The translations under genes were made by a program, and so were the position numbers. A DNA stretch of 64,000 nucleotides from Hyalangium versicolor (GTDB lineage Bacteria > Myxococcota > Myxococcia > Myxococcales > Myxococcaceae). Shown one piece after another: positions 9,565 to 19,059 of this stretch (its first letter is position 1; each line of letters opens with the position of its first letter). The stretch spans positions 62,001-126,000 of the forward strand of contig NZ_JAHXBF010000020.1 of assembly GCF_020103695.1 (NCBI RefSeq), written 5' to 3'. Below the pieces are notes generated by a model. The model was given only the letters and a program-made list of their open reading frames with translations, was not told the DNA's origin and made no database searches.

Positions 9565-12243
9565 TCACGCCATCGCCGACTGCTCGGGCTGCGGGGCGGG
9601 GATGCGCGGCAGGCGGATGAAGAAGGTGGTGCCCTGGCCCTCGGCGGTCTCGAAGCGGATCTCTCCCCGCATGCGCTCCACGAGGATGCGCGTGAGGTAC
9701 AGGCCCAGGCCCGTGCCGCGCTGACGGCGGGTATCGGAGCTGTCCGCCTGGGAGAACTTGCGGAACAGCTGCGGCTGGAACTCCACAGGGATGCCGCTGC
9801 CATGGTCGCGCACGGACACCTCCAGCCAGTCCCGCTCCACCGTCATGCCCAGCTCGACGGCGCCGCCGGTGGGAGAGAACTTGATGGCGTTGGAGAGCAG
9901 GTTGTTCATCACCTGCGCGAAGCGATCCACGTCCACCTCGGCCCAGGTGCCGGCCGTCACGCTCGACAGCAGGGTGAGCGACACCTGGAAGCGCTCGGCA
10001 TAGCCGCGATTCTCCTCCTGGCTGCGGGCCAGCAGGGGCGCCAGCTCAGCCGGCCTGCACTGCAGGGCCAGGTGCCCGGCCTCCATCTTGTCCACATCGA
10101 GCAGATCGTTGATCAGCTGTAGCAGGCGCTGGGCGTTGTTCTCCGCGATGCTGAGCAGCTGTCCGAGCACCTCGGGTTGGGCCACCAGTCCACCTCGGGT
10201 GATGAGGCTGAGCGCTCCCAGGATGGAGGTGAGCGGGGTGCGCAGCTCGTGGCTGACGGTGGAGACGAACTCGTCCTTCATGCGGTTGACGCGGGTGCGC
10301 TCGGACAGATCGTGCAGCAGGCACACGTATGTCCGCACGCCGCTGGCGGAGGCATTGCTGAGCGCCAGTTCCACAGGTACCTCCGTGCCGTCCCGGCGGC
10401 GGGCGGAGCTCTCTCGCCGGAGGCCTGGAGATTCGGGAGGGAGCTGATCCAGCTCGGCGCGCAGCGTGGGCCAGTCCAGGGAGGGCAGTACCTGGGTGAG
10501 CGGCAGCCCCTCCCACTCGGCCGTGGTCAACCCCAGCAGCCGGCCCGAGGCCGGGTTGGCGCTGAGTACGCGGCCTCGTTCATCCAGGGTCAGCAGTCCG
10601 TCCAGCGCGGACTGCAGGACCGCGCTGAGGAACTGCTCGCGCTGGTGCAGCGTCTGGGTGCGTTCAGCCACCAGTGCCGCCACGCGCGCCTTCTCTCCGC
10701 TCTGGTCCAACAGCAGCACCGCCAGCAGCCCGGTGAAGAGCAGTCCGCCGGCCAGCACCGCCCAGGTCTGCCAGCGGCGGGTGGAGTTGGCGAAGCCCTC
10801 TTGCGTCTCGTGCACGCGGACGAACCAGGTGCGGTTGCCCACCTTGACCGGCAGCGAGAACATTCGCTCTTCGCCCCAGCTCTGGGGCGCGGCATCGCCG
10901 TACATGAGCTGAGGGGCCTGCGGCGCCGTCGCGTCCCAGATGGTGAAGCGGATCTCCGACGAGCGATCCGGGTCCAGGCTCTGCCGGACGATGTCCTCCA
11001 ACCGCAGCACCATCGTCACCACGCCTACGGTGTTCCCGCTGGGGGGATCCTGGACCGGCAGGATGGCGAGGACCGACCACTGCTCGGGCGTGTCCGAGAG
11101 CAGGTGGAGCCGCGCCGTGAGCGCCAGCTCATTCCTGGCCAGGGCAGAGCGCAGGGCCTCTCCGCGGATCGGCTCGGAGAGGATGTCTGCTCCCATGCCC
11201 TTGGCAGTGGACGAGCGCAGCTCGATGAAGGTGAGCGGGTAGTACTCCGCACGAGGCTCTACGGGATGGCGCAGGCCATCCTCGGGCCAATCGATGAGCC
11301 GGGCTTGTGGGCCGAGGCGGGCCTGCAGACGGGCCTCGTAGGCGGCCACCTCCGACGGAAGCACTCGGGGTGCCCAGCTCACGGCGTGCAGCGCTGGCTG
11401 GCGATCCATATCGCCCCTCACGAAGTGATGGAAGTTCTCCTCTCGGTTGCGATCCGTCACCTCCATGAAGCGGCGGGTGGCCTGGGCGGCCTGCAGGTTG
11501 CGCGTCAAGTTGGCTTCGACGCTGCGCGCGGCGCGCTCGGCATGGCGCTCGAACTCGGTCTGGGTGCGGTGCTGCTCGGACTGGCTGACCCTCACGAAGA
11601 GGAACACGGTGATGGTCAGACACACGAGCAGGGGCCACAGCACGGTGTGGCGGCGGCCCTTCCAGGTCTCCTCGGGCCAGTTGCACGCGGCGAGCGTCAT
11701 CGGCAGCACGACGAGAACACCCAGCCCATCTCCCACCCACCAGATCAGCCAGCTGAGCGGCCACTCGGCGCCCGAGATGGCGCCCACTCCGAGCAGCACG
11801 GAGGTGCCCACGGTGGCGCTGATCAGGCAGGCCACGGGCCCCCCGAGCAGCAGGATCCGGAGGATCTCGTCCAGCTTCTGGAGCAGGGGCCTGGGGCCGG
11901 ACACCGGGCGGACCAGGAAGAGACCGGCCGCGGCTTGCAGCGCGGCGCCCGTGCCAAGGCAGGCGGAGACCAGCAGGAGCTTGAGCGGGTCCTGGCTGCT
12001 TTGCCCCCAGGAGACCCAGAAGTTCATGGCGGTGGAGCCCAGCCAGATCGCGGGCACCATGCGATAGCCGCCCATGAGCAGGCCGGCCAGGGCGATGCCC
12101 GCGGAGGGGAAGATCGCCGTGGCGTAACCGGGAGGAATGGCGAGCAGCAGCCCCGCTCGGCCGGAGAGGACGTAGGCCAGTGCCAGCAGCAACGTCGAGA
12201 GCCAGTAGGGCAGGGGACGGCGTTGCAGCCAGGTTCTGAGCAC
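9565..12243 (-). CDS. MASE1-CHASE-PAS hybrid sensor histidine kinase
   Basis: 892 residues. An N-terminal MASE1 membrane sensor (about 10-210, many hydrophobic helices; motif IPPGYATAIFPSAGIALAGL) is followed by a CHASE-like extracytoplasmic domain (about 230-450) with VEANLTRNLQAAQATRRFME. A further helix (WAVLAGGLLFTGLLAVLLL) leads to a PAS domain (about 540-640; LQSALDGLLTLDERGRVLSANP). HisKA has the phosphoacceptor His665 in STVSHELRTPL. HATPase boxes are NNLLSNAIKFSP, VRDHGSGIP and RGTGLGLYL. No receiver domain. Likely membrane sensor kinase; ligand unknown. The NtrC-type regulator at 14351 is an orphan nearby and could be a partner, but there is no operon linkage. Confidence 0.93.
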   Translation of the reverse strand: MLRTWLQRRPLPYWLSTLLLALAYVLSGRAGLLLAIPPGYATAIFPSAGIALAGLLMGGYRMVPAIWLGSTAMNFWVSWGQSSQDPLKLLLVSACLGTGAALQAAAGLFLVRPVSGPRPLLQKLDEILRILLLGGPVACLISATVGTSVLLGVGAISGAEWPLSWLIWWVGDGLGVLVVLPMTLAACNWPEETWKGRRHTVLWPLLVCLTITVFLFVRVSQSEQHRTQTEFERHAERAARSVEANLTRNLQAAQATRRFMEVTDRNREENFHHFVRGDMDRQPALHAVSWAPRVLPSEVAAYEARLQARLGPQARLIDWPEDGLRHPVEPRAEYYPLTFIELRSSTAKGMGADILSEPIRGEALRSALARNELALTARLHLLSDTPEQWSVLAILPVQDPPSGNTVGVVTMVLRLEDIVRQSLDPDRSSEIRFTIWDATAPQAPQLMYGDAAPQSWGEERMFSLPVKVGNRTWFVRVHETQEGFANSTRRWQTWAVLAGGLLFTGLLAVLLLDQSGEKARVAALVAERTQTLHQREQFLSAVLQSALDGLLTLDERGRVLSANPASGRLLGLTTAEWEGLPLTQVLPSLDWPTLRAELDQLPPESPGLRRESSARRRDGTEVPVELALSNASASGVRTYVCLLHDLSERTRVNRMKDEFVSTVSHELRTPLTSILGALSLITRGGLVAQPEVLGQLLSIAENNAQRLLQLINDLLDVDKMEAGHLALQCRPAELAPLLARSQEENRGYAERFQVSLTLLSSVTAGTWAEVDVDRFAQVMNNLLSNAIKFSPTGGAVELGMTVERDWLEVSVRDHGSGIPVEFQPQLFRKFSQADSSDTRRQRGTGLGLYLTRILVERMRGEIRFETAEGQGTTFFIRLPRIPAPQPEQSAMA

Positions 12244-12369
12244 GCGCCGCAGCCCCTCAGAGGAAAAGGACTTCCTCCCTATATCACAGACGGCCGTCTG
12301 CTCTTTCGTCCCGGTCCCTGTGCTTTCCTCGAGGCGCCCCCACTCCAGGAGAGCGGGGGGAGTGCGAGG

Positions 12370-13272
12370 TCAGGGCGTCAGTCCGTGAACCCCAGGCCGG
12401 GACCACCGCGCCTCGCGATCGAGGCCAGGGCGGCTCAGGGCGAGCAGCCGGCGGACGCGGTCCTCGGTGCGAGGGTGCGTGGAGAACAGGGCGAGGATCC
12501 GCTCCGTGCCGGCAAAGGGGCTGACGATGAAGAGGCTCGCGGTGGCGGGCTGGGCGGCGGTGGGGTGCTGCTCCGCCCCGCGCTGGAGCTTGTCCAGGGC
12601 GCTGGCCAGCGCCTCGGGGTCTCCGGAGATCTGCGCTCCCGTCTTGTCCGCCAGGTACTCGCGGCTGCGCGAGATGCCCAGTTGGATGAGCGTCGCGGCG
12701 ATGGGCGCCACCAGGGCCAGGGCGAGCGTCTGGAGCGGAGAAGGGCCCTCCTCGTCGTCCTGCTGACCCCCAGCCATGGCGGACAGCCACCCGGCCGCAT
12801 GGGCCAGATACGTCACCGCGGCGGCCACGGTGGCGGCGATGGTGGACAGCAGGATGTCCCGGTTCTTGATGTGGGCCAGCTCGTGGGCGATCACGCCTCG
12901 CAGCTCGCGCGCATCCAGCAACTCCATGAGGCCTCGGGTGACGGCGACCACCCCCTTCTCGGGGTTGCGTCCGGTGGCGAAGGCGTTGGGCTGCGGATCC
13001 TCCATGAGGAAGACGCGCGGCTTGGGCAGGCCCGCGGCCTGGGAGAGCTCCTCCACCATCCGGTGCAGGGTGGGCTGTTCCTCACGGGACACCTCTCGCG
13101 CCCCGTGCATCTTGAGGACGAGCTTGTCCGAGAAGAAGTACGCGCCCACGTTGAGCAGCAGGGCGAGCGCGAGCGCGGCATAGGGGGCAATGCCACCCAA
13201 GGCGCTCCCGATGCCCACGAGCAGCGCGGACAGTATACCCAGCAACAAGACGGTCTTCAGTTGGTTCTTCAT
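12370..13272 (-). CDS. htpX: HtpX-type membrane zinc metalloprotease
   Basis: 300 residues from ATG 13272; upstream in-frame starts are rejected because they would put about 34 residues of unrelated sequence before the first membrane helix. Helices at about 5-25 and 27-48 precede the M48 active site HELAHIKNRD (His130, Glu131, His134), with a third zinc ligand expected in the later EYLADKTGAQ segment. Family members degrade misfolded inner-membrane proteins with FtsH. Diverges from the NhaR-like regulator across 88 bp. Confidence 0.93.
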   Translation of the reverse strand: MKNQLKTVLLLGILSALLVGIGSALGGIAPYAALALALLLNVGAYFFSDKLVLKMHGAREVSREEQPTLHRMVEELSQAAGLPKPRVFLMEDPQPNAFATGRNPEKGVVAVTRGLMELLDARELRGVIAHELAHIKNRDILLSTIAATVAAAVTYLAHAAGWLSAMAGGQQDDEEGPSPLQTLALALVAPIAATLIQLGISRSREYLADKTGAQISGDPEALASALDKLQRGAEQHPTAAQPATASLFIVSPFAGTERILALFSTHPRTEDRVRRLLALSRPGLDREARWSRPGVHGLTP

Positions 13273-13326
13273 GGCAGAGAAGATGTGCGCCCTGGGGCAT
13301 TCATCGGCAAATAGATAGTTCGAGCG

Positions 13327-13346
13327 GAAAACCGGCACGAAAACCG
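13327..13346. promoter_or_regulatory. Direct repeat in the htpX/nhaR-like divergent promoter
   Basis: Two copies of GAAAACCG (13327-13334 and 13339-13346) offset by 12 bp, just upstream of the LysR-type gene start at 13361. LysR regulators usually bind within divergent promoters, so this is a candidate operator; inference only. Confidence 0.35.
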
Positions 13347-13360
13347 ATAGGTACTCTGAG

Positions 13361-14269
13361 ATGGAATGGCTCAACTACCACCACCTGCTGTACTTCTGGA
13401 CCGTGGTCCGCGAAGGCGGAGTGATGCTGGCGAGCAAGAAGCTGCGGTTGCGCCAGCCCACGGTGACGGGGCAGATCCGGGAGCTCGAGCGTTCGCTGGG
13501 CGAGAAGCTGTTCGAGCGTGTGGGCCGCAAGCTGGTGCTCACGGAGGTAGGCGCCTATGTCTACCGCTATGCCGATGAGATCTTCACGCTGGGCCAGCAA
13601 CTGCAAGACGGTCTCAGGGGGCGTCCCTCGGTGGCGCCTCGCAAGCTGGTGGTGGGCGTGGCCGAGGTGATGCCCAAGCTGATTGCCCACAGGTTGCTGG
13701 AGCCAGCGCTCCGGTCGCGCGAGGACGTTCGGCTCATCTGCACCGAGGGGCCGGTGGAGCATCTGCTGGCGGAGCTCGCCCTGCACGAGGTGGATCTGGT
13801 GCTCGCGGACTCGCCGGTGCCTCCGGCCTCCAGCGTGCGGGCCTACAACCACCTGCTGGGCGAGTGTGGAATGACATTGTTTGCCGTTCCAAAGCTGGCG
13901 GCAGCCCTTCGCCGTGGCTTTCCGAAGTCGTTGGACGGCGCGCCCTTCCTCATGCCATCGGACGCCACCTCTGTGCGGCGGGCGCTCACGCAGTGGCTGG
14001 CGGAGGAGCAGGACGTGCGCCCTCGCATCCGGGGCGAGTTCCAGGACAGTGCCCTGATGATGGCCTTCGGGCAGGCGGGGGAGGGGGTGTTTCCGGGTCC
14101 CTCGGCCATCGAGGGCGAGATTCGCACCCAGTACGGGGTGGAGGTGGTGGGCCGGGTGGAGGCCGTGCGCGAGCACTTCTACGCCATCACCGCGGAGCGG
14201 AGGCTGCGGCACCCGGCGGTGGTGGCGATATCGGAGGCTGCGAGGACCCGGTTGTTCCAGCGCGCATGA
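13361..14269 (+). CDS. nhaR: LysR-family transcriptional regulator, NhaR-like
   Basis: 302 residues. The N-terminus (NYHHLLYFWTVVREGGVMLA, then QPTVTGQIRELERSLGEKLF and YRYADEIF) closely follows the NhaR pattern known from E. coli, where the protein activates the Na+/H+ antiporter nhaA. The winged HTH is at about 5-65 and the effector-binding domain at about 90-295. No nhaA gene is present in the window. The htpX gene is divergently transcribed across a short spacer, so htpX is a candidate target here. The symbol is by family resemblance, not proven orthology. Confidence 0.85.
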   Translation: MEWLNYHHLLYFWTVVREGGVMLASKKLRLRQPTVTGQIRELERSLGEKLFERVGRKLVLTEVGAYVYRYADEIFTLGQQLQDGLRGRPSVAPRKLVVGVAEVMPKLIAHRLLEPALRSREDVRLICTEGPVEHLLAELALHEVDLVLADSPVPPASSVRAYNHLLGECGMTLFAVPKLAAALRRGFPKSLDGAPFLMPSDATSVRRALTQWLAEEQDVRPRIRGEFQDSALMMAFGQAGEGVFPGPSAIEGEIRTQYGVEVVGRVEAVREHFYAITAERRLRHPAVVAISEAARTRLFQRA

Positions 14270-14350
14270 GCCCTGCTGGCGCTCCACTGATATGGTTCGC
14301 GCGCCGCCAGTCCGGGCTTCCGAGTGCTTCCAGTCCGGTGGGACACCCTC

Positions 14351-15727
14351 ATGAGTTCCTCACCTCTTCCGCTCCTCCTCGTCGACGACGATTCCGCCTT
14401 CCGCAAGATCTACGGAGGCCTGCTGCGGGACGCGGGCTATGAGGTCCTCGAGGCCGCGGATCGTTCCTCGGCTCGCGCGGCCGTGGAGGCCCGTGCCTTT
14501 CCGCTCGTGCTGCTCGATCTGATGCTTCCACCCGATGGGAGCGTGTCCGCGGGGCTGGAGCAGTTGGGGGCGTTGATCGCCGCGCGGCCGGGCACCAAGG
14601 TGATCGTCGTCTCCGGGGCGGGGGACACGCGCCACTCGCTGGAGGCCATCCGCCTGGGGGCCTACGACTTCCTCACCAAGCCCGTGGATCCGGATGTGCT
14701 CCTGGTGGTGGTTCAGCGTGCCATGGCCCGTGTGGCGCTGGAGCGCCAGGTGGAGGCCCTGCAGTCCTCGCTGGCCCACGCAGGCGGTGACACCGCCATG
14801 GTGGGGCAGAGCTCTCCGTTCCTCGCGGCCGTCTCGCTCGCCGAGCGCATCGCCGCCAGCGATCTGCCGGTGCTCGTTACCGGAGAGAACGGCACCGGCA
14901 AGGAGCTTCTCGCACGTTCCATTCACCTCAAGAGCCGCCGCCGCGCGGGCCCCTTCATCCCCGTGAACTGCGGGGCGCTGCCGGAGAACCTGCTGGAGAG
15001 CGCGCTCTTCGGTCATGTGAAGGGTGCCTTCACGGGAGCTACGCGCGACCACAAGGGCCTCTTCGCCGAGGCCGATGGCGGCACGCTCTTCCTGGATGAG
15101 ATTGGCGACATGACGCCTTCGCTCCAGGTGAAGGTGCTGCGCGCGCTGGAGACGGGGGACATCCTCCCGGTGGGAGCGGATCGGCCCTCGCATGTGGACG
15201 TGCGCTTCCTCTCCGCCACGAACAAGGATCTGGGCGCCATGCAGCAGGCTGGCACCTTCCGGGAGGATCTCTACTGGCGCATCAAGGGCGTCCAGGTGCA
15301 CCTGCCGCCTCTGCGCGAGCGCACCGCGGACCTGCCGCTGCTGGCCCGGCACTTCCTCAACCAGTGTGCCCACCTGTGTCCGGATGGCCGCGCGAAGCTG
15401 CTCTCGGACTCCGCCACCGAGGCGCTCCTCTCGCACGGCTGGCCCGGCAACCTGCGCGAGTTGCGCCACGAGATGCAGCGAGCCACGGTGCTCGCGGGAG
15501 ATCGGCGAGAGGTCCAACCCGAGGACCTCTCCTTCACCGGCAGCGAGCGCCCGCGAGCCCCCGCTCCCGGCGCCAGCACGCTCCAGCAGAAGGTGGAGGC
15601 GCTGGAGCGCCGAGAGATCGAAGAGGCCCTGCGCCGCTTCAATGGCAACCGCACGCACACCGCCGAGGCACTCGGCCTCTCACGCCAAGGTCTGCTCAAG
15701 AAGCTGGAGCGCTACGGGATGACGTGA
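14351..15727 (+). CDS. NtrC-type sigma-54-dependent response regulator
   Basis: 458 residues from ATG 14351. The receiver domain (1-120) has the acidic pocket VDDD, phosphoacceptor Asp56 (LVLLDLMLP) and Lys in FLTKPVD. The AAA+ domain carries Walker A GENGTGKE (about 177-184), the sigma-54-contacting GAFTGA loop (about 225), Walker B GGTLFLDEIGD and the arginine-finger region REDLYWRIKGVQV. A Fis-type HTH ends the protein (NRTHTAEALGLSRQGLLKKL). It activates sigma-54 promoters when phosphorylated. No kinase is adjacent, so this is an orphan regulator; the MASE1 kinase 2 kb away is one candidate. Confidence 0.95.
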   Translation: MSSSPLPLLLVDDDSAFRKIYGGLLRDAGYEVLEAADRSSARAAVEARAFPLVLLDLMLPPDGSVSAGLEQLGALIAARPGTKVIVVSGAGDTRHSLEAIRLGAYDFLTKPVDPDVLLVVVQRAMARVALERQVEALQSSLAHAGGDTAMVGQSSPFLAAVSLAERIAASDLPVLVTGENGTGKELLARSIHLKSRRRAGPFIPVNCGALPENLLESALFGHVKGAFTGATRDHKGLFAEADGGTLFLDEIGDMTPSLQVKVLRALETGDILPVGADRPSHVDVRFLSATNKDLGAMQQAGTFREDLYWRIKGVQVHLPPLRERTADLPLLARHFLNQCAHLCPDGRAKLLSDSATEALLSHGWPGNLRELRHEMQRATVLAGDRREVQPEDLSFTGSERPRAPAPGASTLQQKVEALERREIEEALRRFNGNRTHTAEALGLSRQGLLKKLERYGMT

Positions 15728-15741
15728 GCGTCTGGACGGGC

Positions 15742-16404
15742 TCAGAACAGCCGCGTGCCGATGCCCAACTGGATCTGGTAGCCCAGCCGCGTCACGGAGT
15801 CCTCGCGCGGGGCCTTGAAGGTCTCCACGCCCAGTTGCACCGCGGTCAGCAGCGAGATGCCCGAGCCCAGGTAGAGCTCCACGCCGCCGCCGGGGAGCGC
15901 CTGGAAGCGCCGCGCTCCCGTGGGGTCCAGTCCGAGATCGATCGGCAAGTCCAGCAACCCCACCACCGCCACTGTCTCCGCCACCTTCCACGTCGCGAGC
16001 AGTCCGGGGGTGATGCGCAGCAGCACGCCGCCGAAGTTGTCCGCATCCAGGTACGCACTGCCGGAGTTGAGCACCAATCCCAGCCCCAGCGTCGGCGCGA
16101 GTGTCATGGCGCCATCCTTCAGGATGATCCGGCGAGCCCTCGCCTCGAAGATCCCCGCCAGCCGCAGGTAGTCCAGGCGCGCGCGGCCCTCGATCTCGAA
16201 CTCGGAGAGGCCCTGGCGGTAGCCCATGCCCATCTCGGGCACGCCGATATATCCATATAAGGAGCTGGCTCCCTCGGGCAGGGCCGCTGGCGCCAGCACC
16301 GTCCCGAATGCCCCGTCCTGACGAGCCGAGGACGCGGCCCCCTGGGCAGCCACGGGGACCGGGAGCGCGAACACGAGGGTGAGCAGCAAGACGGGACGCG
16401 TCAT
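15742..16404 (-). CDS. Predicted outer membrane beta-barrel protein
   Basis: 220 residues with a cleavable signal peptide (MTRPVLLLTLVFALPVPVAAQ). The mature part alternates polar and hydrophobic residues in strand-like stretches (LDYLRLAGIFEARARRIIL; LLRITPGLLATWKVAETVAV) and ends in an aromatic residue (GIGTRLF), the usual beta-barrel C-terminal signature. No named family recognised. Convergent with the NtrC-type gene, separated by 14 bp; the promoter lies in the 214-bp gap before the gene at 16619. Confidence 0.6.
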   Translation of the reverse strand: MTRPVLLLTLVFALPVPVAAQGAASSARQDGAFGTVLAPAALPEGASSLYGYIGVPEMGMGYRQGLSEFEIEGRARLDYLRLAGIFEARARRIILKDGAMTLAPTLGLGLVLNSGSAYLDADNFGGVLLRITPGLLATWKVAETVAVVGLLDLPIDLGLDPTGARRFQALPGGGVELYLGSGISLLTAVQLGVETFKAPREDSVTRLGYQIQLGIGTRLF

Positions 16405-16618
16405 GCGGCCACCTTACGCGTCTCCTACATGTCGTCGATCTTTCCGCCCCGGTTCGCCAGATTCCAGACATCCCCGTGTTTCTTCTAAAAAAAGCGACCC
16501 GAGGACTTTCTTAAAAGGTGAGCCTGAGGCAGGATGTGAAGCAAGTTCTACTATTCCGGATTATTACCGCTTGAGCTGACAGTCGACCCCCAGTCCTCCT
16601 GCCTGGAGCCCCCGCCCC

Positions 16619-18157
16619 ATGGTTGCTCGCTCTCCTCGCGCGACCATTATCGAGCCAGTCTGCACCGCCACCGGGCTGAGTCCCCGGGCCCGGCGTGGCA
16701 AGCGCCTGCGCGTGCTGCTGGTGGAGCCGGACGAGCGGTACCGGAGCTCGCTGGGGACGAAGCTGGCCGAGGCGGGCTTCGAGGTGGTGGTGGTGCCCAC
16801 GGCGGAGGATGCGCGGGAGGAACTCGCCGCGTCGCCGACTTTGCCGCACCTCGTCGTAGCGGAGACGGAGCTGGCGGGCATGGACGGCTTCTCGCTCTGC
16901 AATCAGCTGCGGGCGGAGCTGCGCACGGCGGAATTGCCGGTGTTCCTGATCTCGAGTCGCCGGGAGAAGTTCCACCCCGAGCTGGCGGCGAGTGTGGGTG
17001 CGGACGACTACCTGGCCAAGCCGGTGATGGCGGAGGACGTGGTGGCGCTGGCGCGGCTCAAGGCGGGCCGGCGCTCCACGGAGCCGGAGTACGAGGCGCA
17101 CTCGGCGCGGCTGCCGCTGACGGACATGGTCCGGGCGTTGTTGGCTGGGACGCGGTCGGGGCGGGTGGTGCTCAAGGAGGGGGATGGGTTCTTCGCCTTC
17201 CGGGACGGGCGCGTGGTGGATGCGGGCTACCTGGGCGAGCGCGGGGTGCTGGCGTTCCGGCGGCTGCTGAGCTTTGGCAGTGGGGTGTACGGGGTGACGT
17301 TCGGCCCCGAGTTGCACCGCGGCACGCTGCTGATGGATCTGGCGTTCCTGCGCCACCAGGTGCTGCCGGGCCTGGAGCGCTTCGCGCGGCTGCGTGAGGT
17401 GGGAGTTCCGCTGGCGGCGCGACTGACGGTGGACTTCCAGCGGTTGGCGGAGCAGTTGGCGAAGCTGCCGGATGAGGTCATCTCTCTGGTGCGCCTGTTC
17501 GATGGGCGGCGCACGGTGCGCATGGTGCTGCTGGAGTGCCGGCTCACGGAGGTGGTGGCGCTCGAGACGGTGATGCACCTGTTCGTGCTGGGGGTGCTGG
17601 GGCCGGCCTGCCACGTGGAGGAGCGCGAGCGGGTGCAGACTGCGCCGCGCTTCTTCGAGCCGGAGACCGAGGCCCTGAGGGTGGCACGTGCACAGGAGGC
17701 GCATGACGCCGAGCAGCGTGCGGCCGACGAGCACGAGGCTCGTTTGAACCCGGTTGAGGAGACTGCGGCCCAGGCGCCCGAGGAAGAGCCGACCGAGCTC
17801 GAGGTCAGCCTGGCGGACGCGGCGGAGGCTCAGGCTCCGGTGGAGGCCGAGGCGCCGAAGGCAGAGGCCCAGGCTCCAGTAGAGGCCGAGGCGCCGAAGG
17901 CAGAGGCTCAGGCTCCGGCAGAGGTTCAGGCTCCAGTGGAGGCCCAGGCTTCGGCTCCAGTGGAAGCTCCTGCTCAGCCCCAGGGTGATACGGCGCAGGC
18001 CGCCGCCGAGGCCGATCTGGAGGACGTGGAGATCGTCGTGGAGCCGGAGCCGAGCGCCGAGGAGTTGATCTCCCGGATGCCGATCCCGGTCATCCTGTTC
18101 CACCCGAAGCAGAAGGCCCGTCGCCGGGACGACGAGAAGGCAGCGCGGGCGCACTGA
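16619..18157 (+). CDS. Degenerate receiver plus DUF4388 protein
   Basis: 512 residues. Residues about 28-145 form a CheY-like receiver (RVLLVEPDERYRSSL; LISSRREKFHP; YLAKPVMAED with Lys134). The phosphoacceptor Asp is replaced by Glu82 (VVAETELAGMDGF), and the acidic pair reads E-P-D. Residues about 150-340 match the DUF4388 pattern (LPLTDMVRALLAGTRSGRVV; FFAFRDGRVVDAGY). The tail (about 380-480) is a Pro/Ala/Glu repeat. The receiver probably works as a phosphorylation-independent interaction domain. DUF4388 proteins are numerous in myxobacteria, often near signalling and gliding genes; role here unknown. Confidence 0.85.
   Translation: MVARSPRATIIEPVCTATGLSPRARRGKRLRVLLVEPDERYRSSLGTKLAEAGFEVVVVPTAEDAREELAASPTLPHLVVAETELAGMDGFSLCNQLRAELRTAELPVFLISSRREKFHPELAASVGADDYLAKPVMAEDVVALARLKAGRRSTEPEYEAHSARLPLTDMVRALLAGTRSGRVVLKEGDGFFAFRDGRVVDAGYLGERGVLAFRRLLSFGSGVYGVTFGPELHRGTLLMDLAFLRHQVLPGLERFARLREVGVPLAARLTVDFQRLAEQLAKLPDEVISLVRLFDGRRTVRMVLLECRLTEVVALETVMHLFVLGVLGPACHVEERERVQTAPRFFEPETEALRVARAQEAHDAEQRAADEHEARLNPVEETAAQAPEEEPTELEVSLADAAEAQAPVEAEAPKAEAQAPVEAEAPKAEAQAPAEVQAPVEAQASAPVEAPAQPQGDTAQAAAEADLEDVEIVVEPEPSAEELISRMPIPVILFHPKQKARRRDDEKAARAH
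17825..17960 (+). repeat. 39-bp tandem coding repeat (EAQAPVEAEAPKA)
   Basis: Two nearly identical 39-bp units (17825-17863, 17864-17902) followed by degenerate partial units encode a 13-residue Ala/Pro/Glu repeat in the tail of the receiver-DUF4388 protein. Likely a flexible linker prone to length change. Confidence 0.85.
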
Positions 18158-18213
18158 GCGCGGACAGTGTTTGACTCGGCGGGTCCGGTTAAGGGACAAG
18201 GCGCGGCACTGCC

Positions 18214-18960
18214 ATGTCCGGTCACAACCGTTGGTCGAAGATCAAGCGGCAGAAAGCCGCGATGGGCGCCTCCAAGGGCAAGCTCTACACGAAGGTCATC
18301 AAGGAGATCACCGTCGCGGCTCGGCTGGGCGGTGGGGATCCCGCCGGCAACGCCCGTCTCCGCGCCGCCATCACCGCGGCCCGTGAGGCGAACATGCCCA
18401 ACGACACCATCCAGCGGGCGGTGAAGAAGGGCACGGGAGAGCTGGAGGGCGAGAGCTACGAAGAGGTGATGTACGAGGGCTACGGCCCGGGCGGCGTGGC
18501 GGTGCTGGTCGAGTGCCTCACGGACAACCGCAATCGCACCTCGAGCGAAGTGCGCATCAGCTTCAGCAAGGGCGGTGGCAACCTGGGAGCAGAAGGCGCG
18601 GTCGGCTGGATGTTCCACAAGAAGGGCGTCATCGCGGTGAAGCCGGGTCCCACGGAGGACCAGGTGATGGAGAAGGCCATCGAGGCGGGCGCCGAGGACG
18701 TCATCAACCACGGTGACGAGGGCTTCGAAGTGCGCACCTCGCCGGCCGACCTGCACACCGTGGCCGCGAGTCTGGAAACGGCGGGGCTGAAGCTGGGGGA
18801 GCAGAAGTGGAGCTTCTTCCCGCAGACGACCGTGAAGCTCGAGGGCGAGAACGCGAAGAAGATGCTCAAGCTGATGGACGCGTTGGAAGAGAACGACGAC
18901 GTGCAGAACGTCCACGCGAACTTCGAGATCGACGAAGCGCTGATGGAGTCCTTGCAGTAG
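18214..18960 (+). CDS. yebC: YebC/PmpR-family transcriptional or translational regulator
   Basis: 248 residues, the usual family length. The diagnostic N-terminus is SGHNRWSKIKRQKAAMGASK with KLYTKVIKEITVAARLGGGD, and the conserved core continues through GGVAVLVECLTDNRNRT and FSKGGGNLG. It lies immediately upstream of ruvC-ruvA, the arrangement typical of many bacteria. Family members bind DNA or assist ribosomes at polyproline stretches; which applies here cannot be told from sequence. Confidence 0.97.
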   Translation: MSGHNRWSKIKRQKAAMGASKGKLYTKVIKEITVAARLGGGDPAGNARLRAAITAAREANMPNDTIQRAVKKGTGELEGESYEEVMYEGYGPGGVAVLVECLTDNRNRTSSEVRISFSKGGGNLGAEGAVGWMFHKKGVIAVKPGPTEDQVMEKAIEAGAEDVINHGDEGFEVRTSPADLHTVAASLETAGLKLGEQKWSFFPQTTVKLEGENAKKMLKLMDALEENDDVQNVHANFEIDEALMESLQ

Positions 18961-19059
18961 CTCGGCCGCTCGGCGGGGGATCGACAGGGGCGGGCTCGCG
19001 CGTTACAAGGCTGAACACCCGTCCCGGTGTCGGGGACGGCGTCGGAGTGGGAGAGGCAC

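Noticed and set aside
10177-13314. 1045-codon plus-strand frame opposite the histidine kinase and htpX
   Set aside because: Antisense shadow rich in Gln/His/Gly; both minus-strand genes have full motif sets.
17825-17960. Tandem repeat considered as a possible CRISPR or intergenic repeat array
   Set aside because: Units are contiguous without spacers, in frame and inside a coding region; they encode a protein linker.
16511-18199. 562-codon minus-strand frame opposite the receiver-DUF4388 gene
   Set aside because: Low-complexity Leu/Arg/His translation (for example LSLCLRRLGLYWSLGLC) produced by the repeat region read backwards.
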